Source: Rotaria sordida
Taxonomy: Eukaryota; Rotifera; Eurotatoria; Philodinida; Philodinidae
Reading direction: 5' to 3'
DNA: 64,000 nt
NCBI GenBank assembly: GCA_905250125.1
Contig: CAJNOL010000126.1
Span: 62,001-126,000, forward strand
Made by a program: the position numbers and the translations under genes. Within the stretch, counting starts at the first letter, position 1. Each line of letters starts with the position of its first letter. Below the pieces are notes generated by a model. The model was not told the DNA's origin. It ran no database searches and saw only the letters and a list, made by a program, of their open reading frames with translations. Positions 1-11,902 of this stretch are shown piece after piece.

Positions 1-1337
1 AGAATTTGAAGATGACCACTTGCTTTTAATGGACGATCAATTGGATGAATAAGATCTTGATTACCTGGACCAGGACCTTGACGTACAGTTGATGGCATAC
101 CTTCGATAAAACCCAAATCACGACATTCAGCCAAATTTTCAGCAAGTGTCTTTCCAGTAACTGTCATTATATCACCATGAATTTTACCTTGTGAAAGTAA
201 ATATTTAAGTACGGCAGGTGTTCCACCAATTGAATGTAAATCAGCCATAAGATATTTGCCAGATGGTCGAAGATCAGCAATATATGGAGTACGACGTGAA
301 ATTTCTTGAAAATCTTCTAAAGCTATTGGAACATCAGCTGCATGACCCATAGCAATTAAATGAAGTACAGAATTAGTTGAACCACCAAGAGCATTAGTCT
401 ATTGAAAATTGTTTAATATAAAGAAATAATCATAAAATGTTTTACTTACCACAGTAATAGCATTTTCAAATGCTTTTCGAGTCATAATATCTTTTGGTTT
501 AATATCTTTTTCAAGTAATATACGTATTGCTTCTACAGCTCGTTTACATTCAGCTAATTTAAGTGGATTAGCAGCAGGTGTTGATGAACTATATGGTAAT
601 GAAAGACCCATGGCTTCAATAGCTACAGCCATTGTATTAGCAGTATACATACCGCCACAAGCTCCCTATTAAACAAGAAAAAAAGTTCAAATAAATGCTA
701 GAACTTCAAAAAAATAAAAATAAAAATAAATGAATACCTCGCCTGGACAAGCATGTCGAACAACATCTTGTCTTTCTTCATCACTTATTTCTCCTTTAAC
801 ATATTGTGCATAAACTTCAAATGTAGATTCAATATCAATAGTTCGTGTACATGAACCTAATGTTGTATGACCAGCTCCAATTGTTCCACCATAAATCATC
901 AATGCTGGACGATTAAGTCGAGCCATTGCAATAACAGATCCAGGCATATTCTTATCACAACCAGGTATTGTTATAAGACCATCATACCAATGTGCACTCA
1001 TAACACTTTCAATAGAATCAGCAATTAAATCACGTGATGGTAAAGAATATGACATGCCCGCTGTACCCATAGATATAGCATCACTAACACCTATTGTATT
1101 AAAACGCATACCGACAAGATTATTTTGTTCAATGGATTCACGCATTGATGTCTGTACACAATTAGCTAAACGAGCTAAATGTATATTACATGGATTTCCC
1201 TCGTACCACATTGAAACAATACCAACTTGAGCTCGAGCCATATCGGGTTCAGTAAGACCCGTAGCATAGAGCATAGCTTGAGCCGTTCCATATGCTTTAT
1301 CTTGAGTTAAATGTGAAGAATATTTATTTGACGGCAT
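1..1337 (-). CDS. ilvD: Dihydroxy-acid dehydratase (IlvD/EDD family), 3' end outside the window
   Basis: Dehydrates 2,3-dihydroxy-isovalerate and its methyl homologue in valine/isoleucine synthesis; the family uses an Fe-S cluster. Three coding exons are visible: 1337-738, 665-450 and 398 to below 1, with introns of 72 and 51 nt that splice in phase. The start is the ATG at 1337 ([12 protein letters not shown]). The three cluster-ligand regions are all present: [16 protein letters not shown] and [12 protein letters not shown], the last one spanning the first splice junction. The visible third exon ends in [15 protein letters not shown] and continues past base 1. No organelle-targeting peptide is evident. 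Animals usually lack this pathway, so a gene of this type with spliceosomal introns next to animal genes suggests acquisition by transfer and later intron gain (inference). Family assignment is very secure; the donor lineage is unknown. Confidence 0.95.
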
Positions 1338-1904
1338 GTTAGGTTAAGACAAACAAAATAAAATGATAAATGTTGGCGTCTTCTCACCTTAAAAGTATAC
1401 AATGCGATCAGATAACTATTATTTATTCTTATCGCGAGAAGAGAAAAAGGAGACAAAAATGAAAAGGCCAGATATAGCTCGATTAAAAGAATCGTAATTA
1501 CATATAATAAAGGTTATATCATCACACAAATGTTATTTTTTAACTTTCTTTTTCCATAGAGATCTTAATAGCTTTCACTATCGTTGTCGATACTTCTGTA
1601 GAAAAATAAGTCGGACTGTATATAATAATAAGAATTAATTTCGTTTTTTGTATTTTTTCATATTCACACACTTTTTTCATTCATCTTCGACATCAATAAC
1701 TAATTATAGAAGTGAAATATACATCTTCATCATCATCATCATAAAAAGTCCTGTACTATGATTTATATAGATTCTTTAATCGATATGAGAATTAATTAGT
1801 ATATACAGTGTTCTGTTATAAAAATAAATTTAAGAAAACAAATTCTTTGTCAATACCTTTCATTAATTAATGAGAAAATGAAAATATTTGTAAGCTGATA
1901 TCGA
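1338..1904. other. Gene-free spacer upstream of ilvD
   Basis: AT-rich sequence between the ilvD start codon and the tRNA gene. It should contain the ilvD promoter (transcribed leftward), but no convincing TATA or initiator element can be singled out. No coding exon seen. Confidence 0.5.
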
Positions 1905-1975
1905 GCACTGGTGGTTCAGTGGTAGAATGCTCGCCTGCCACGCGGGCGACCCGGGTCCGATTCCCGGCCAGTGCA
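1905..1975 (+). tRNA. tRNA-Gly (anticodon GCC)
   Basis: A 71-nt cloverleaf. The acceptor strand GCACTGG pairs perfectly with CCAGTGC and is followed by discriminator A. The D arm contains the box A sequence TGGTTCAGTGG, and the anticodon loop reads CT-GCC-AC on a CTCGC/GCGGG stem. There is no intron, and a T-rich run (Pol III terminator) follows within 10 nt. Oddity: the T loop reads TCCGATT instead of TTCGATT, so C stands at position 55, and box B is GGTCCGATTCC. Unlike the copies at 21-26 kb, its flanks show no similarity to the repeated unit. Confidence 0.93.
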
Positions 1976-2269
1976 CTCTTCTCTTTTTTTTTCGTTTTCA
2001 TGATAAAGCTATATAAATATTTAGTTATTGATAAATTCAAATGTTGTTTTTGTTCTTCTTTGCTGAAATAATAAAACATTTCATATCGTATTTTTTTTAT
2101 ATAATTACAGTTCATTTTATTTTTTTTTCTGATGGCACTGATATATATATATGTATCTATATATATATATATATATGAATATGTATACTTCGAAAGAAAG
2201 AAAAAAAATTAAAACATTAGAAGACAAACGAAGAAAGCAAAAAAAAAAGAGGAAGTGAAAATAACATCA

Positions 2270-5200
2270 TCACGATGTAGCAACAGGTTGATGTAGAATG
2301 TTTGTTGTCGATGTTGTTAATGAATCTGTATTAATACCAATAGTTTGTTTTGTTGGTGAAACCACCGGTGATGAATGTCTATTTATTAGACTAGCTATGG
2401 ACGGTAATGGTGAAATTTGTTGATGTTGTTGTTGTTGTAAATGTGAACTTGTACCTTTTGTAAACATATCTACAATTTCATATCGTATATCAGTTATTGG
2501 TGTTAATGTTGTTGATAAGTTATCTTTAGTTGTTGTTAATAAATTACATGGTTGATCAAGATAAAGATGTCTTGTTGTATTATAATCAAGTAAATTTTCC
2601 GAACGTGTTGGTATTGATGTTGGTAATGTTTGTAATAAATTTGTTGTTGGTATTGATGATAATTTTCGTTTTGATGGTTTTGACCTTTGACGTGTTGTAT
2701 TTTTTCGATTATTTAATAAGATAATTTTCGAATCGACTGTATCTGAAGAAATAAAACAAAAAAAGAAAATTTTCTATTGTGAAAAATAAAAAATATATAT
2801 ATTTTAGTCATAATAAGCAGCAAAGCATTATTTTGTTTTTTTTTTAATCGCTATTTATTTGCAAACAAAACAAAGCAAAGCACATATTTAGCAAACAGCA
2901 AATGTAAAACACTCACATGAATTGTTTATATTAGTTTTAATTCCATGATGATGATTATTATTATTATTATTATTGGCATCGAAATCATCATGTCCATTAA
3001 TTAATTTTTTTTTTGTTACATGTAAATCATCATCATCATCATCATCATCAAATGTTCGATACATTTCAGCTTCAGAAGCTGTACAAGTTGATATTGAACG
3101 ATCAATATCAGAACATGTATCGAGCCATGTATCAACATCATGTCCTTCAGAATTTAATTCAGTTTTAAGTACACCAAGACGTTTTTGTAATTCAATATTA
3201 TTCGATGTTAATTGGGCAATTTCTTTTTCATATTGACGTTCTTTTCGTGTTAAAGCCTAATATAAAAAAAAAAAAAAATTTTGTTTCTTCGTTTTTTTTT
3301 TGTTTCGCAAGAAAATAAACAAGCAATTTTACTTGAATATATTTAATAGCCATATTAAGTACTTGAAGATTTGTTATTTTTCGATCTCGTTGACATGGTA
3401 CTTCGGCTTTGAGTGAATCAAAGCAATCTTTTAAATGAGCTCGTCTAAAAAGAAAAATATGATGCAACATTCAATTTTATTTTATTTTATTTTTTTACTA
3501 TTAGAAAAGTACCTTCGAGCTTCTTTTGGAGATACCATCAAGGAAAAAAAGATAGTGATAATACAATTTTTATTCCACTATTCAATACACATGACTATCG
3601 CTAGCCAATAAGAGATTTATGAAGTTTTTTTTTTACGTTGTTTTTTTTTATTTGTTTTGAAACTTTAGAAAGATTTTTCAATCGAAGGGGATTTTTTTTA
3701 TTTTATAAATGATAATAATAGATGTCGCAACTTACCGATGTTTTTCTAATCGATTATGTATTTCACGATCACGACATGATGTTTGAGCACTAAAGAAAAA
3801 GTTTTTATGAGAAATAAAAAAAATTTATCTATATTGAAATATTACCGATTAGATATTTCACTGTTTCTATCTGCACTTGGATTATTTTGATCAATATCAT
3901 CATCATCATCATCATCATCATCGTCATCATCTTTGTTTTGATTAGTTTTATAATTTTGTTGAATTGCATGATTAAGATGATGTAAATTAAGATTAAGATC
4001 AAGTTGAAGTTGTTCTGTAAGATTTTCAGTTTTAATTAATGATAATGTTGGTAATATTGTTGTTGAATTTGTATTTACTGTTGTTGATGAAAGAACACTT
4101 GTTGGAATATGATGATGGTGATTATTATTATTATTATTATTATTAGGAGTTTGGCGATCGCCTAAAATTTTTTATTCAAAAATTAAATAATATTATATAT
4201 AGTATAAATGACATACTCCACCACATCATGAAAATACATATACACTCGTTAAGATATAGATAAGAGTAAATATGTATGTATGCTGTGACGATTCTATCTC
4301 TTCTTTTTCCAATCACTCACTATATATATATATATGGACGGCCGTCTGTCCGTCTCAATAAACAAGTCGTCAGGCAAAAGATGACGAAAGAGAAGAATAA
4401 GAAGGAAGAAAAAGGAAATGAATATGACACGCACGCACATGCATTTATATGTCTTCGCGTCATTGAAAGATTTATATACATACAATAGGATATCTGTTTT
4501 ATATTATTATTTCGGAATATAGTTAAAAAAGAACAAGAAATGTTTATAGTTTTCTTCTCAAGATATATATCTTTTATATATTTCATTGAAATAAAAACTA
4601 AAGAATTTCGTTGTAAAACTTAAACACTCACTTTGAAACGATACCAATTCACATTGCATATCTATTGATAATTATAAAACCCAAAAAAAAAACGAAAGCA
4701 AAAAAATGGAGTCTTCTTATATATCAAAAAGAAAAAGAGTAATTGACGACAAGAAAAAATGATTGGATTGAATGCTCGTATTGACGCACGTCACACATGA
4801 GCGAATTTTTCCTGCTTTTACTATTACCGCTACTTTATGCTACACGTCTATAAATTATGATTACTATAGCCATATTATTGATCGAATGTGTCATTACAAA
4901 AACAAAATATACATTATAAAGACATGACTCTTGAAGAGAAATATGAGCTACCTGTCTCAATCAACCTTAACGAAATGGGGAAACAAGGACAATTTTTATT
5001 CAAGTTTAAAATAATCAAAACAAATCTTTTTTTTTTTGTTGTTTTTTCTTTTAAATTTTATTTAATATATAAAAAACAAAAAACTAATGTAAAAAAATAT
5101 CTTTTATAACTATTCTTTCTGTCTACAGATATGTTTACATAAATTGATTGTTAGCCACGTGCATGATTCATTCATTCATTATACACGTGGGATTCTCTAT

Positions 5201-5352
5201 GTCTTATGATCCTACTAACATGAGAGAAGAAGAAAAAAAAATCCGAGACTAAGTGAGTCACACTCACCTCTGACTAGCCGTTTTTTGGGTGGTATTGATT
5301 GTTGACTTTCCAAAATTTGTGCAGCTTGTAGCAATGTTTCAATATTCATCAT
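2270..5352 (-). CDS. mnt: MNT-like Max-interacting bHLH-zip transcriptional repressor
   Basis: MNT/MAD proteins pair with Max, bind CACGTG E-boxes and recruit Sin3 to repress Myc targets. Six exons: 5352-5268, 4161-3846, 3789-3736, 3444-3333, 3256-2917, 2742-2270, giving 459 aa in a continuous frame. The N-terminus MMNIETLLQAAQILE is a Sin3-interaction helix very close to that of MNT. The bHLH (about residues 140-189) begins REIHNRLEKHRRAHLKDC; His145, Glu149 and Arg153 are the expected E-box contacts. A leucine zipper follows with heptad positions L191, Y198, L205 and L212. Before the bHLH come Asn/His and Asp runs; the tail is Thr/Ser/Gln-rich low complexity. The first intron is 1.1 kb and holds two E-boxes. 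MAD/MXI paralogues are less likely from the SID and basic region. The symbol is by similarity. Confidence 0.9.
5156..5189. promoter_or_regulatory. Pair of CACGTG E-boxes in the first intron of the MNT-like gene
   Basis: Two perfect CACGTG hexamers, at 5156-5161 and 5184-5189, lie about 80-110 bp inside the first intron, start-to-start spacing 28 bp. CACGTG is the site bound by Max/MNT/Myc dimers, so this could be an autoregulatory module (inference). A third CACGTG, inside a 12-nt palindrome, is at 6074-6079 upstream of the gene. Confidence 0.4.
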
Positions 5353-7792
5353 CGATATGATTATTTTATATATGGTATGTATTAAATATATATATAGATA
5401 TAGATATATAATATTATTTCGAAAACGATTTTCTTTTCTTTTTTCAAAGATATCAAATGATAATAATAACGATGGATGAATAGATGAAGTTGGTTAAGAA
5501 GAAAGAGAAGAAAAAAAAAACATATACACAGACACAGAAAACAAAAAGTAATCAAACTATATTGTATTGAAGATTGAATGAAAAATTGTTGATGTCGTTG
5601 TTATTTCTACTTTTGTTGCTGCTATTACCACTGCTGCCATTCGATTCTTTCAGCTGCGTAAAGCATGTAGTCGTCGACTGTCGATCGGTCGTGCGGCGCA
5701 CTCATGATGTTGGCATTGTAGAAGAAGAAGAAGAAGAAAAAAAAAAGAGAAGAGAAAGAAGAAAAACGTGGGCACAGGCCATGCAAACATACAAACACGA
5801 GAAAGAGAGAAGAAAAATGCGAGACAACACCAACAAGCAATGAGGAAAGAAAGAGAGACATGAGGGCATAAAAATACAAATGATGATTTGCGTATGTGTA
5901 TGTGTGTGTGTGCTCGAGAATCAAGAAAAGAAAAAAAAAGACGTCGATACAGCGACACACAAAAGCCACGAAACAGTGTGCGTGTCAAACAAAAAAAGAG
6001 GAAGATGTAAAAGAAGAAGAAAGAAAGAAAAGAAAGTGAATATAGATGTGTATACAACTAAAGGAGAAATTTACACGTGTAATATTTGCACCAGTTATTC
6101 TCCCTTTTTTTTCTTTATTATTCGACTCTCAGACGTTTGAGACGAACGAGTAGAAGTTACTCGTGTTATATATATATATATATGTTTGTGTGTGAGTGAT
6201 ATGAAGAATTGCACAAAATTGGGAGTGAAAGGGAACAACAAACATATGGAATGTAAAAATGCAATAGAAAGAAGAAAGTTTAGCATACTTTTTTTCCTTT
6301 TTCCTTTTCTTTTTTTTTTGTGTATTAAACTAACGGTGACAATCGACTCAGTTTTATGTCATACGTTTCTAGACACTCGTAAAATTGATCGGCAATTAAC
6401 TTTTTTTCCTTGGCCATTGACAACAATATAAACTTTCAACAATCAACTCATTACCATTATAAAAATGGTCTTTTTTTTTTGTATTTCTCTTCTTTTTTCT
6501 TTCTCTCAAATTTCTTTAGAAATTTGTCATACACTCGTACTAAATAAAGGACAAGTTCATCGTCATTCTTCTTATGTTACCGTTGTTTTTTTATATCAGA
6601 CTAAACATACTTACATTTCATGTCAGTATCAAGAAATTTTACTAAGACATCATGACATTTTATGTCTAAATGAATAAATAAGAGAAAATTAATGTTTTTC
6701 TTTCATATTTTAATATGAAACTATTCATGTCTAAACGTTTTCTTATTAGTCTTATCAAAGATTTCATTGATTAATGACAATAATAATACTAGCAAAGAAA
6801 AAAAAAAACATGAATATTATTGATAATAATAAATCTTTATTTAACCAAAGATTCAAATTTCTATTTTCATTAATATTTTACTTTTCGTTTTCAAAATTAA
6901 ATTAAAACTAGAGAACTTCAAAATAACATTTTATTACATAGAAAGTAATGCAAATGTAACATGTAAAGCAAAACACATTTCAAGGATTCAAAATAATATT
7001 TTTAGATAAGATAGTATTCTTTTAAATTAAAGAGTAAGCTGTCTAGGCGCTTCTATTATACTAAAACAGTTGCTGTATATATTTCAAAAGTTATTTTTTT
7101 CTATATATGTCACTCTATGCTAGAGACTGTCGAGTCGAACATTTTTGAACACGAATCTCAATCGTACTTCTAATTTCAACGAAATTTTTTAATCTGACTC
7201 TTCAAATCACTCCGAAGATGCAAGATACTTTTTATCGATTATTTATATTTTCGTAATAACACATTCTACACATTTCTTAGATAATCTTAACGATGATCGC
7301 CTGTTTCTTGCCGGGTATGAATGATTTGGGTCGGTCATGAGTTCAAAACAAGCTCTACTGTTTCTACTTCATGCTCAATGTTAATCGACTTAAAGGAATC
7401 TATTTTTATAAGGTCAAACTATCATTTTTTATAACCCTCGATATATTTTAATAACAAAGACAAGATTTTGCACCATAAGGTTATATAATTTTCTCTTTCT
7501 TTCATTATTAACTTTATTGAATAAAACATGTCTTTCTATAAATAGTATTTATTCCAAAAAAAGAAATTGAAAAGAACAAGATAATAATTTATGAGTATTT
7601 AAAAAAATAAAATCAAAATAAACTGTACTTATTTTCATTGTTACTCTTTTTTTTGTCTGTTATCTTTTTATACATAAAAGAATAACTATGTTCATATAGA
7701 AAAAAAAAAGTTATAAATCTGACAAAAAATATTCGGCATGAAAAAAATAAAATATAAATAAATTGGTTTCATTTTTTATCATATACAGATAT
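5353..7792. other. Gene-free region upstream of the MNT-like gene
   Basis: About 2.4 kb with no supported coding exon. The part from 5570 to 6060 is rich in GAA/AAG on the + strand and short TG/CA and TA repeats; the long open frames there are low-complexity shadows. It presumably contains the 5' UTR and promoter of the MNT-like gene and the 3' flank of the gene ending at 7793. One CACGTG is at 6074. Confidence 0.5.
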
Positions 7793-8754
7793 TTATTGCT
7801 CTAATTCTTTATTTCGTTTTCGAGCATGACGTACAATAAAATGGCCATTTGAATTAATTATCCATATATAATTTTCATTTATTAAAGTCCATTGTCCATG
7901 TTCTCCATATGATTGAAGCATAAGAAATGGATAATCTGAAGCCATACGTATAGATTCTCCTGAATAAAGTTTTTGCATTCGTCGATCAAATAAATCAATA
8001 CGCCATTTACGATGATGTTTTAATCTTATAAGTAATGCGATAGTACCCATCGATGGATGTGCTCGAATTAATTGGATAAATTTATCTGTATTATATATAT
8101 CAATTAAATCTGTACGTGACCATGTTCGACATAATGTCCATGATGGTAAGCAGTAACGATAGAGAACATCTTGTCGACAAAGAATATATGTATCATAACC
8201 AAGTACAGTTAATGACCAAAAACGATCATTTAAAGATGGAGAATTTAATTCAACTATTAATTGATTAGATTGAAAAGAATAAGAACATACAACATCATCA
8301 CCTAATATTAAAAATGAATTTATATATTTTGACCAACAAATATCTCGAATGCTACCATAGGTATCACTAGGCCAAATAATATCATTTAGTTTTGATGTTG
8401 ATAATGTTAGATCAAATAGAAGAAGTCGATCAGTACCACTATTTAATAAAAGTAAACAAGTATCTGATATAGCTAAACATGATGCAGTATTTATCTAAAT
8501 TAGACAAAAACATAAATAATGATATGTTGAAAAAAAAAAGAACTGACTTCAGATGGAATATTATGATTCAATGAACAGCATGTCAATTCGCATTCATTTG
8601 TATTTGTCAGACATATTGACATAACTGTAGTATATTCTATAAAATTTTGTAAGATAGTCTTGTGATTTTCTAAATAATATATGCTTCTTTCTTTTTGATT
8701 CTTTATCAAACAAATGGATAAGTATATTTGTCTTATGACAAGGTGAAAAATCAT
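7793..8754 (-). CDS. Unrecognised protein, probably beta-strand rich (propeller-like)
   Basis: Two exons, 8754-8548 and 8494-7793, joined across a 53-nt intron in phase, encode about 302 aa. I do not recognise the family. The second exon shows repeated hydrophobic strand-like segments spaced 40-50 residues apart (for example CLLLLNSGTDRLLLFDL, SFLILGDDVVCSYSF, YDTYILCRQDVLYRY, NYIWIINSNGHFIV), as in WD40/NHL-type beta-propellers, which are abundant in rotifer-like genomes. The tail is basic (ARKRNKELEQ). The start is uncertain: I chose the upstream ATG at 8754; an internal ATG (MSICLTNTNECE) is the alternative, and further 5' exons are possible. It lies about 300 bp downstream of the CCT7 stop on the same strand. 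No signal peptide or transmembrane helix is obvious. Confidence 0.65.
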
Positions 8755-9057
8755 GACGTCATCTAAAAATCTCCCTTCGATATGCAAAAAAAACCTATGA
8801 ATTGTTGCGAAAGCTGGTTTTTTGATCGGTTATATTTTTTTGCTAATAAAAAAAAAAGAAGAAAACATTAGACGCTCATGCGTTTTGTTTTATGTGCTGT
8901 GTGTCAACTGTAGTTCGAAAAAAAAGAGTTGGGAAAAAACAACCACACAACACACAGTTGCCTAGAAGAAAAAGAAAACGAAGTGACTAAATAATCGCAT
9001 AACAGTAATAACAAGAATAACAACAAGTGTCATCGTCATTCTTTGATTTTTTTTTAT

Positions 9058-11759
9058 TTAGGCCATATTCATTGCTTTGGCAGCATTCGATGGTTCAGCC
9101 GATGATTTTGGTACTTTTATTGTTTCATCAACACTTAAAATTAAACAAGCTGCTTCACTTGCTGCTGTTATTGCATTAATTTTAACAACAGCTGGTTCCC
9201 AAACAGCTGCAGTAAAATTATCACTAACATCTTCATGCATGATATCAACACCGAACCACATATGATCTATAAAAGAAAAAAAAACAAAAGCTCATTATAC
9301 AAATTAAATCTTTTCTTTTGTTTTTTAAATTACTTTCAGCATGTTTTTGTCGAAGTTTATTTAAAATATTTGTTGCATCAAATCCAGCATTTTCACATAA
9401 TTGTCTTGGTATAACTTCAAATGCTTTAGCATATGCAGCAATAATTAATTGTTCTTTACCAGGTACAGTTCGACTATAATCACGTAAAGTACGACTTAAT
9501 GCCATTTCAATTGCACCACCACCAGCAACAATTGAATCATTTTTAACAGCACGTCGTACAATCATAATAGCATCATGTAATGAACGTTCAACCTCATCAA
9601 TAAATTGTTCAGCACCACCACGTAAAATCATTGTAGCTGTTTTAGCTTTTGGACAACCAGTAAAAAAATTATAACGTTCCGAACCAATTTGAATTTCTTC
9701 AAATATTTCACATGTACCCATAACTTGTTGAGATTGTTCATTAAGATTTTCAACTGTTGTTATTATTGCACCACCACATGCTTTTTGTGTACGTTTAAGA
9801 TCATCTTCTTGTACACGACCAGCACAAAACATGTCACTTAAAAAAACAAAAAAAAAAGAAATTTTTGTTTTAACGAAAATTATTCAATAAATATTATTTT
9901 ACCGATCAGCAAAATATTGTGTTGCAACATCACCAATTGGTAATTTAGAAAGTACAACATTAACACCAGCTGTATGAAGTTTTTCAAGTTTATCATAAAG
10001 AATTGACCATTCAGCATCAACAATTTTTTGATATTCCTATGGATAGATTTTAAATCAACAAATAATATAAAAAAAAAACATTACACAAAAAATCTTACAG
10101 CAACATTATCAAGACGAATTTCAGCATTATCACGTTCAGCTTTAAGTTCAAGTTCAATATTAAGTAAAGCTATTTTTGGTTTTAAAAATTTTTTATGTTG
10201 CATTTCAAAACCAGCATAAGAAAATGTTTTTTTAAATGCAACACCATCAACAATACGTGACTCCTAAATAATTCAAAAAAAAAAAAACAAAGTGTTTTAT
10301 CTTATTCAATAAAATTCTCTACCTCAAGTGAACCACCTGTTACTTTTTTAATACCAATCCTTAAAAAAACAAAAAAAAGCCAAACCAAAAATTCAAATAA
10401 TTATAAATAAATTTTAAACATACATATTCAATGGAAGTAATTCATCTAACATAAGTACAGCATCAACAACCATTTTTGAAAAAAATTCTCTTTGTCGTGC
10501 AATCAGTTTCGAACTTAATGTTGTTTGAGCACATTTTTCAAGTAAAGCTCGATGTTCTCTAAAAAAAAAACATGAATTATTAGTGCAATCCCTGGAGGAC
10601 TAAAATATAAAACACGATGTAATTGCTCTTGCTAATCATAGGAAGATTCCATTTATTTTGAGGCACATTTCTTTATCATCCGTTAGAAACATAATAAAGA
10701 AACATTGCATATATCGGATGTCTAAAAGTCATTTTAACGACAATGTCGCTGTGTTTTGACCACATGGACTGATTTTTTCATCACTGATAAAGGTATGTTT
10801 ATATTCATAAGAAAAACATTGACAAAAACTGTAAACACATTATTGATATATGGTCGTTAATCGATTATCAAGAATGTCTGTGGAAGGTTCACAAGCGTTT
10901 ATAAACTACAAGTCAATTATTGGCTAAAGAACAGAATATATGTTTCTCTTCTTGTCCTAGAACCTTTTTTGTAAAATCTTCTGTGTGTAACCGTCAAATT
11001 CTTTATATCATTTCTTCAAGAAATAGCAATAAAAAACGTTCTTACACACAGCAACTATATATGACATGCGTAACTTTACATTATTATGTCTCGATGAAGA
11101 AATCTTGATAATTCTATTTACTTAGAATATATATGTCAGATTGCCAAACATAAAACTATAAACATTGCTTCAAGTGGTATTATGAAAAATATATATAAAT
11201 CTTCCTCTACAAACACCTTTTTCTGTGGTCAAAATCTTATTATCATTGTTCTATTTTATATACTTCAACATTCGTTTTAAATCATGTTTCACAAACAAAC
11301 AAAATTTCATTCTTACTTGGCATCATCCGATTTAACATAAACAGCAATTTCTTTAACTTTTTTTGTAGCTAATGCTGTTGCTTTACGTATAGCCCGAATA
11401 ATAATTGTTGGATGCATACCATCTTCAATAAATGTTTTAGTATTTTTTAATATTTCAACTGTTAATAAAACAACTGATGTTGTACCATCACCAACTTCTG
11501 CATCTTGTGATTTAGCTATATCAACAAGTGTACGTGCTGCTGGATGAATAATTTCAAGTAATTTAAGAATTGTTGCACCATCATTTGAAATTGTTGCTTT
11601 ACCACGATTATCAACAATTAATTTATCCATGCCACGTGGACCTAATGTTGTACGTATAGCTTCAGCAACAGCTTGACATGCACTTATATTTGATATTATT
11701 TGTGATTTTCCTTGTGATGAATCAGTACCTTCTTTAAGAATAATTATCATTGGTTGCAT
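9058..11759 (-). CDS. cct7: T-complex protein 1 subunit eta (CCT7), cytosolic chaperonin
   Basis: A subunit of the hetero-oligomeric TRiC/CCT ring that folds actin, tubulin and other proteins using ATP. Seven exons: 11759-11317, 10558-10424, 10359-10323 (only 37 nt), 10263-10099, 10036-9903, 9836-9334 and 9266-9058, joining to 541 aa, almost exactly the family length. Group II chaperonin motifs are intact: LGPRGMDK (39-46), [22 protein letters not shown] with catalytic Asp91, and the C-terminal-half signature VAGGGAIE. Eta-type identity rests on the N-terminus [11 protein letters not shown] and the stretches [13 protein letters not shown] and [14 protein letters not shown]. The first intron is 758 nt and carries a dispersed-repeat fragment; the rest are 46-97 nt except where noted. 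It lacks the Gly/Arg-rich tail of vertebrate CCT7. Confidence 0.97.
10559..11316 (-). other. Large first intron of CCT7, containing a dispersed-repeat fragment
   Basis: A 758-nt intron in a gene whose other introns are under 100 nt. Bases 10583-10650 (GCAATCCCTGGAGG...CACGATGTAATTGCT...GCTAATCA) closely resemble 58167-58235 in an ABCA intron, so part of it is a dispersed repeat. No coding potential seen. Confidence 0.6.
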
Positions 11760-11902
11760 TTTTTAATAATGATGATGAAAAAATTCTTTTTTTCTTTTGT
11801 TTTTTTTTGTTAATCTGAAAAAAGAAAACTTTTAATTTCTAAATCATACTCAGATTATTTTTTTTGATTTATTTGGACACACAATCTACATCGAAAGACT
11901 GT

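Noticed and set aside
1867-2115. Open frame whose peptide contains ALAGNRTRVARVAGEHS, recurring at 22952-23185 and 26010-26240
   Set aside because: The recurring peptide is the antisense translation of the tRNA-Gly genes, not a protein repeat.
5574-6140. Overlapping long open frames on both strands (up to 135 codons)
   Set aside because: They are low-complexity (poly-Lys/Glu or Phe/Leu/Ser) products of a purine-rich tract, with no family motif and no splice support.
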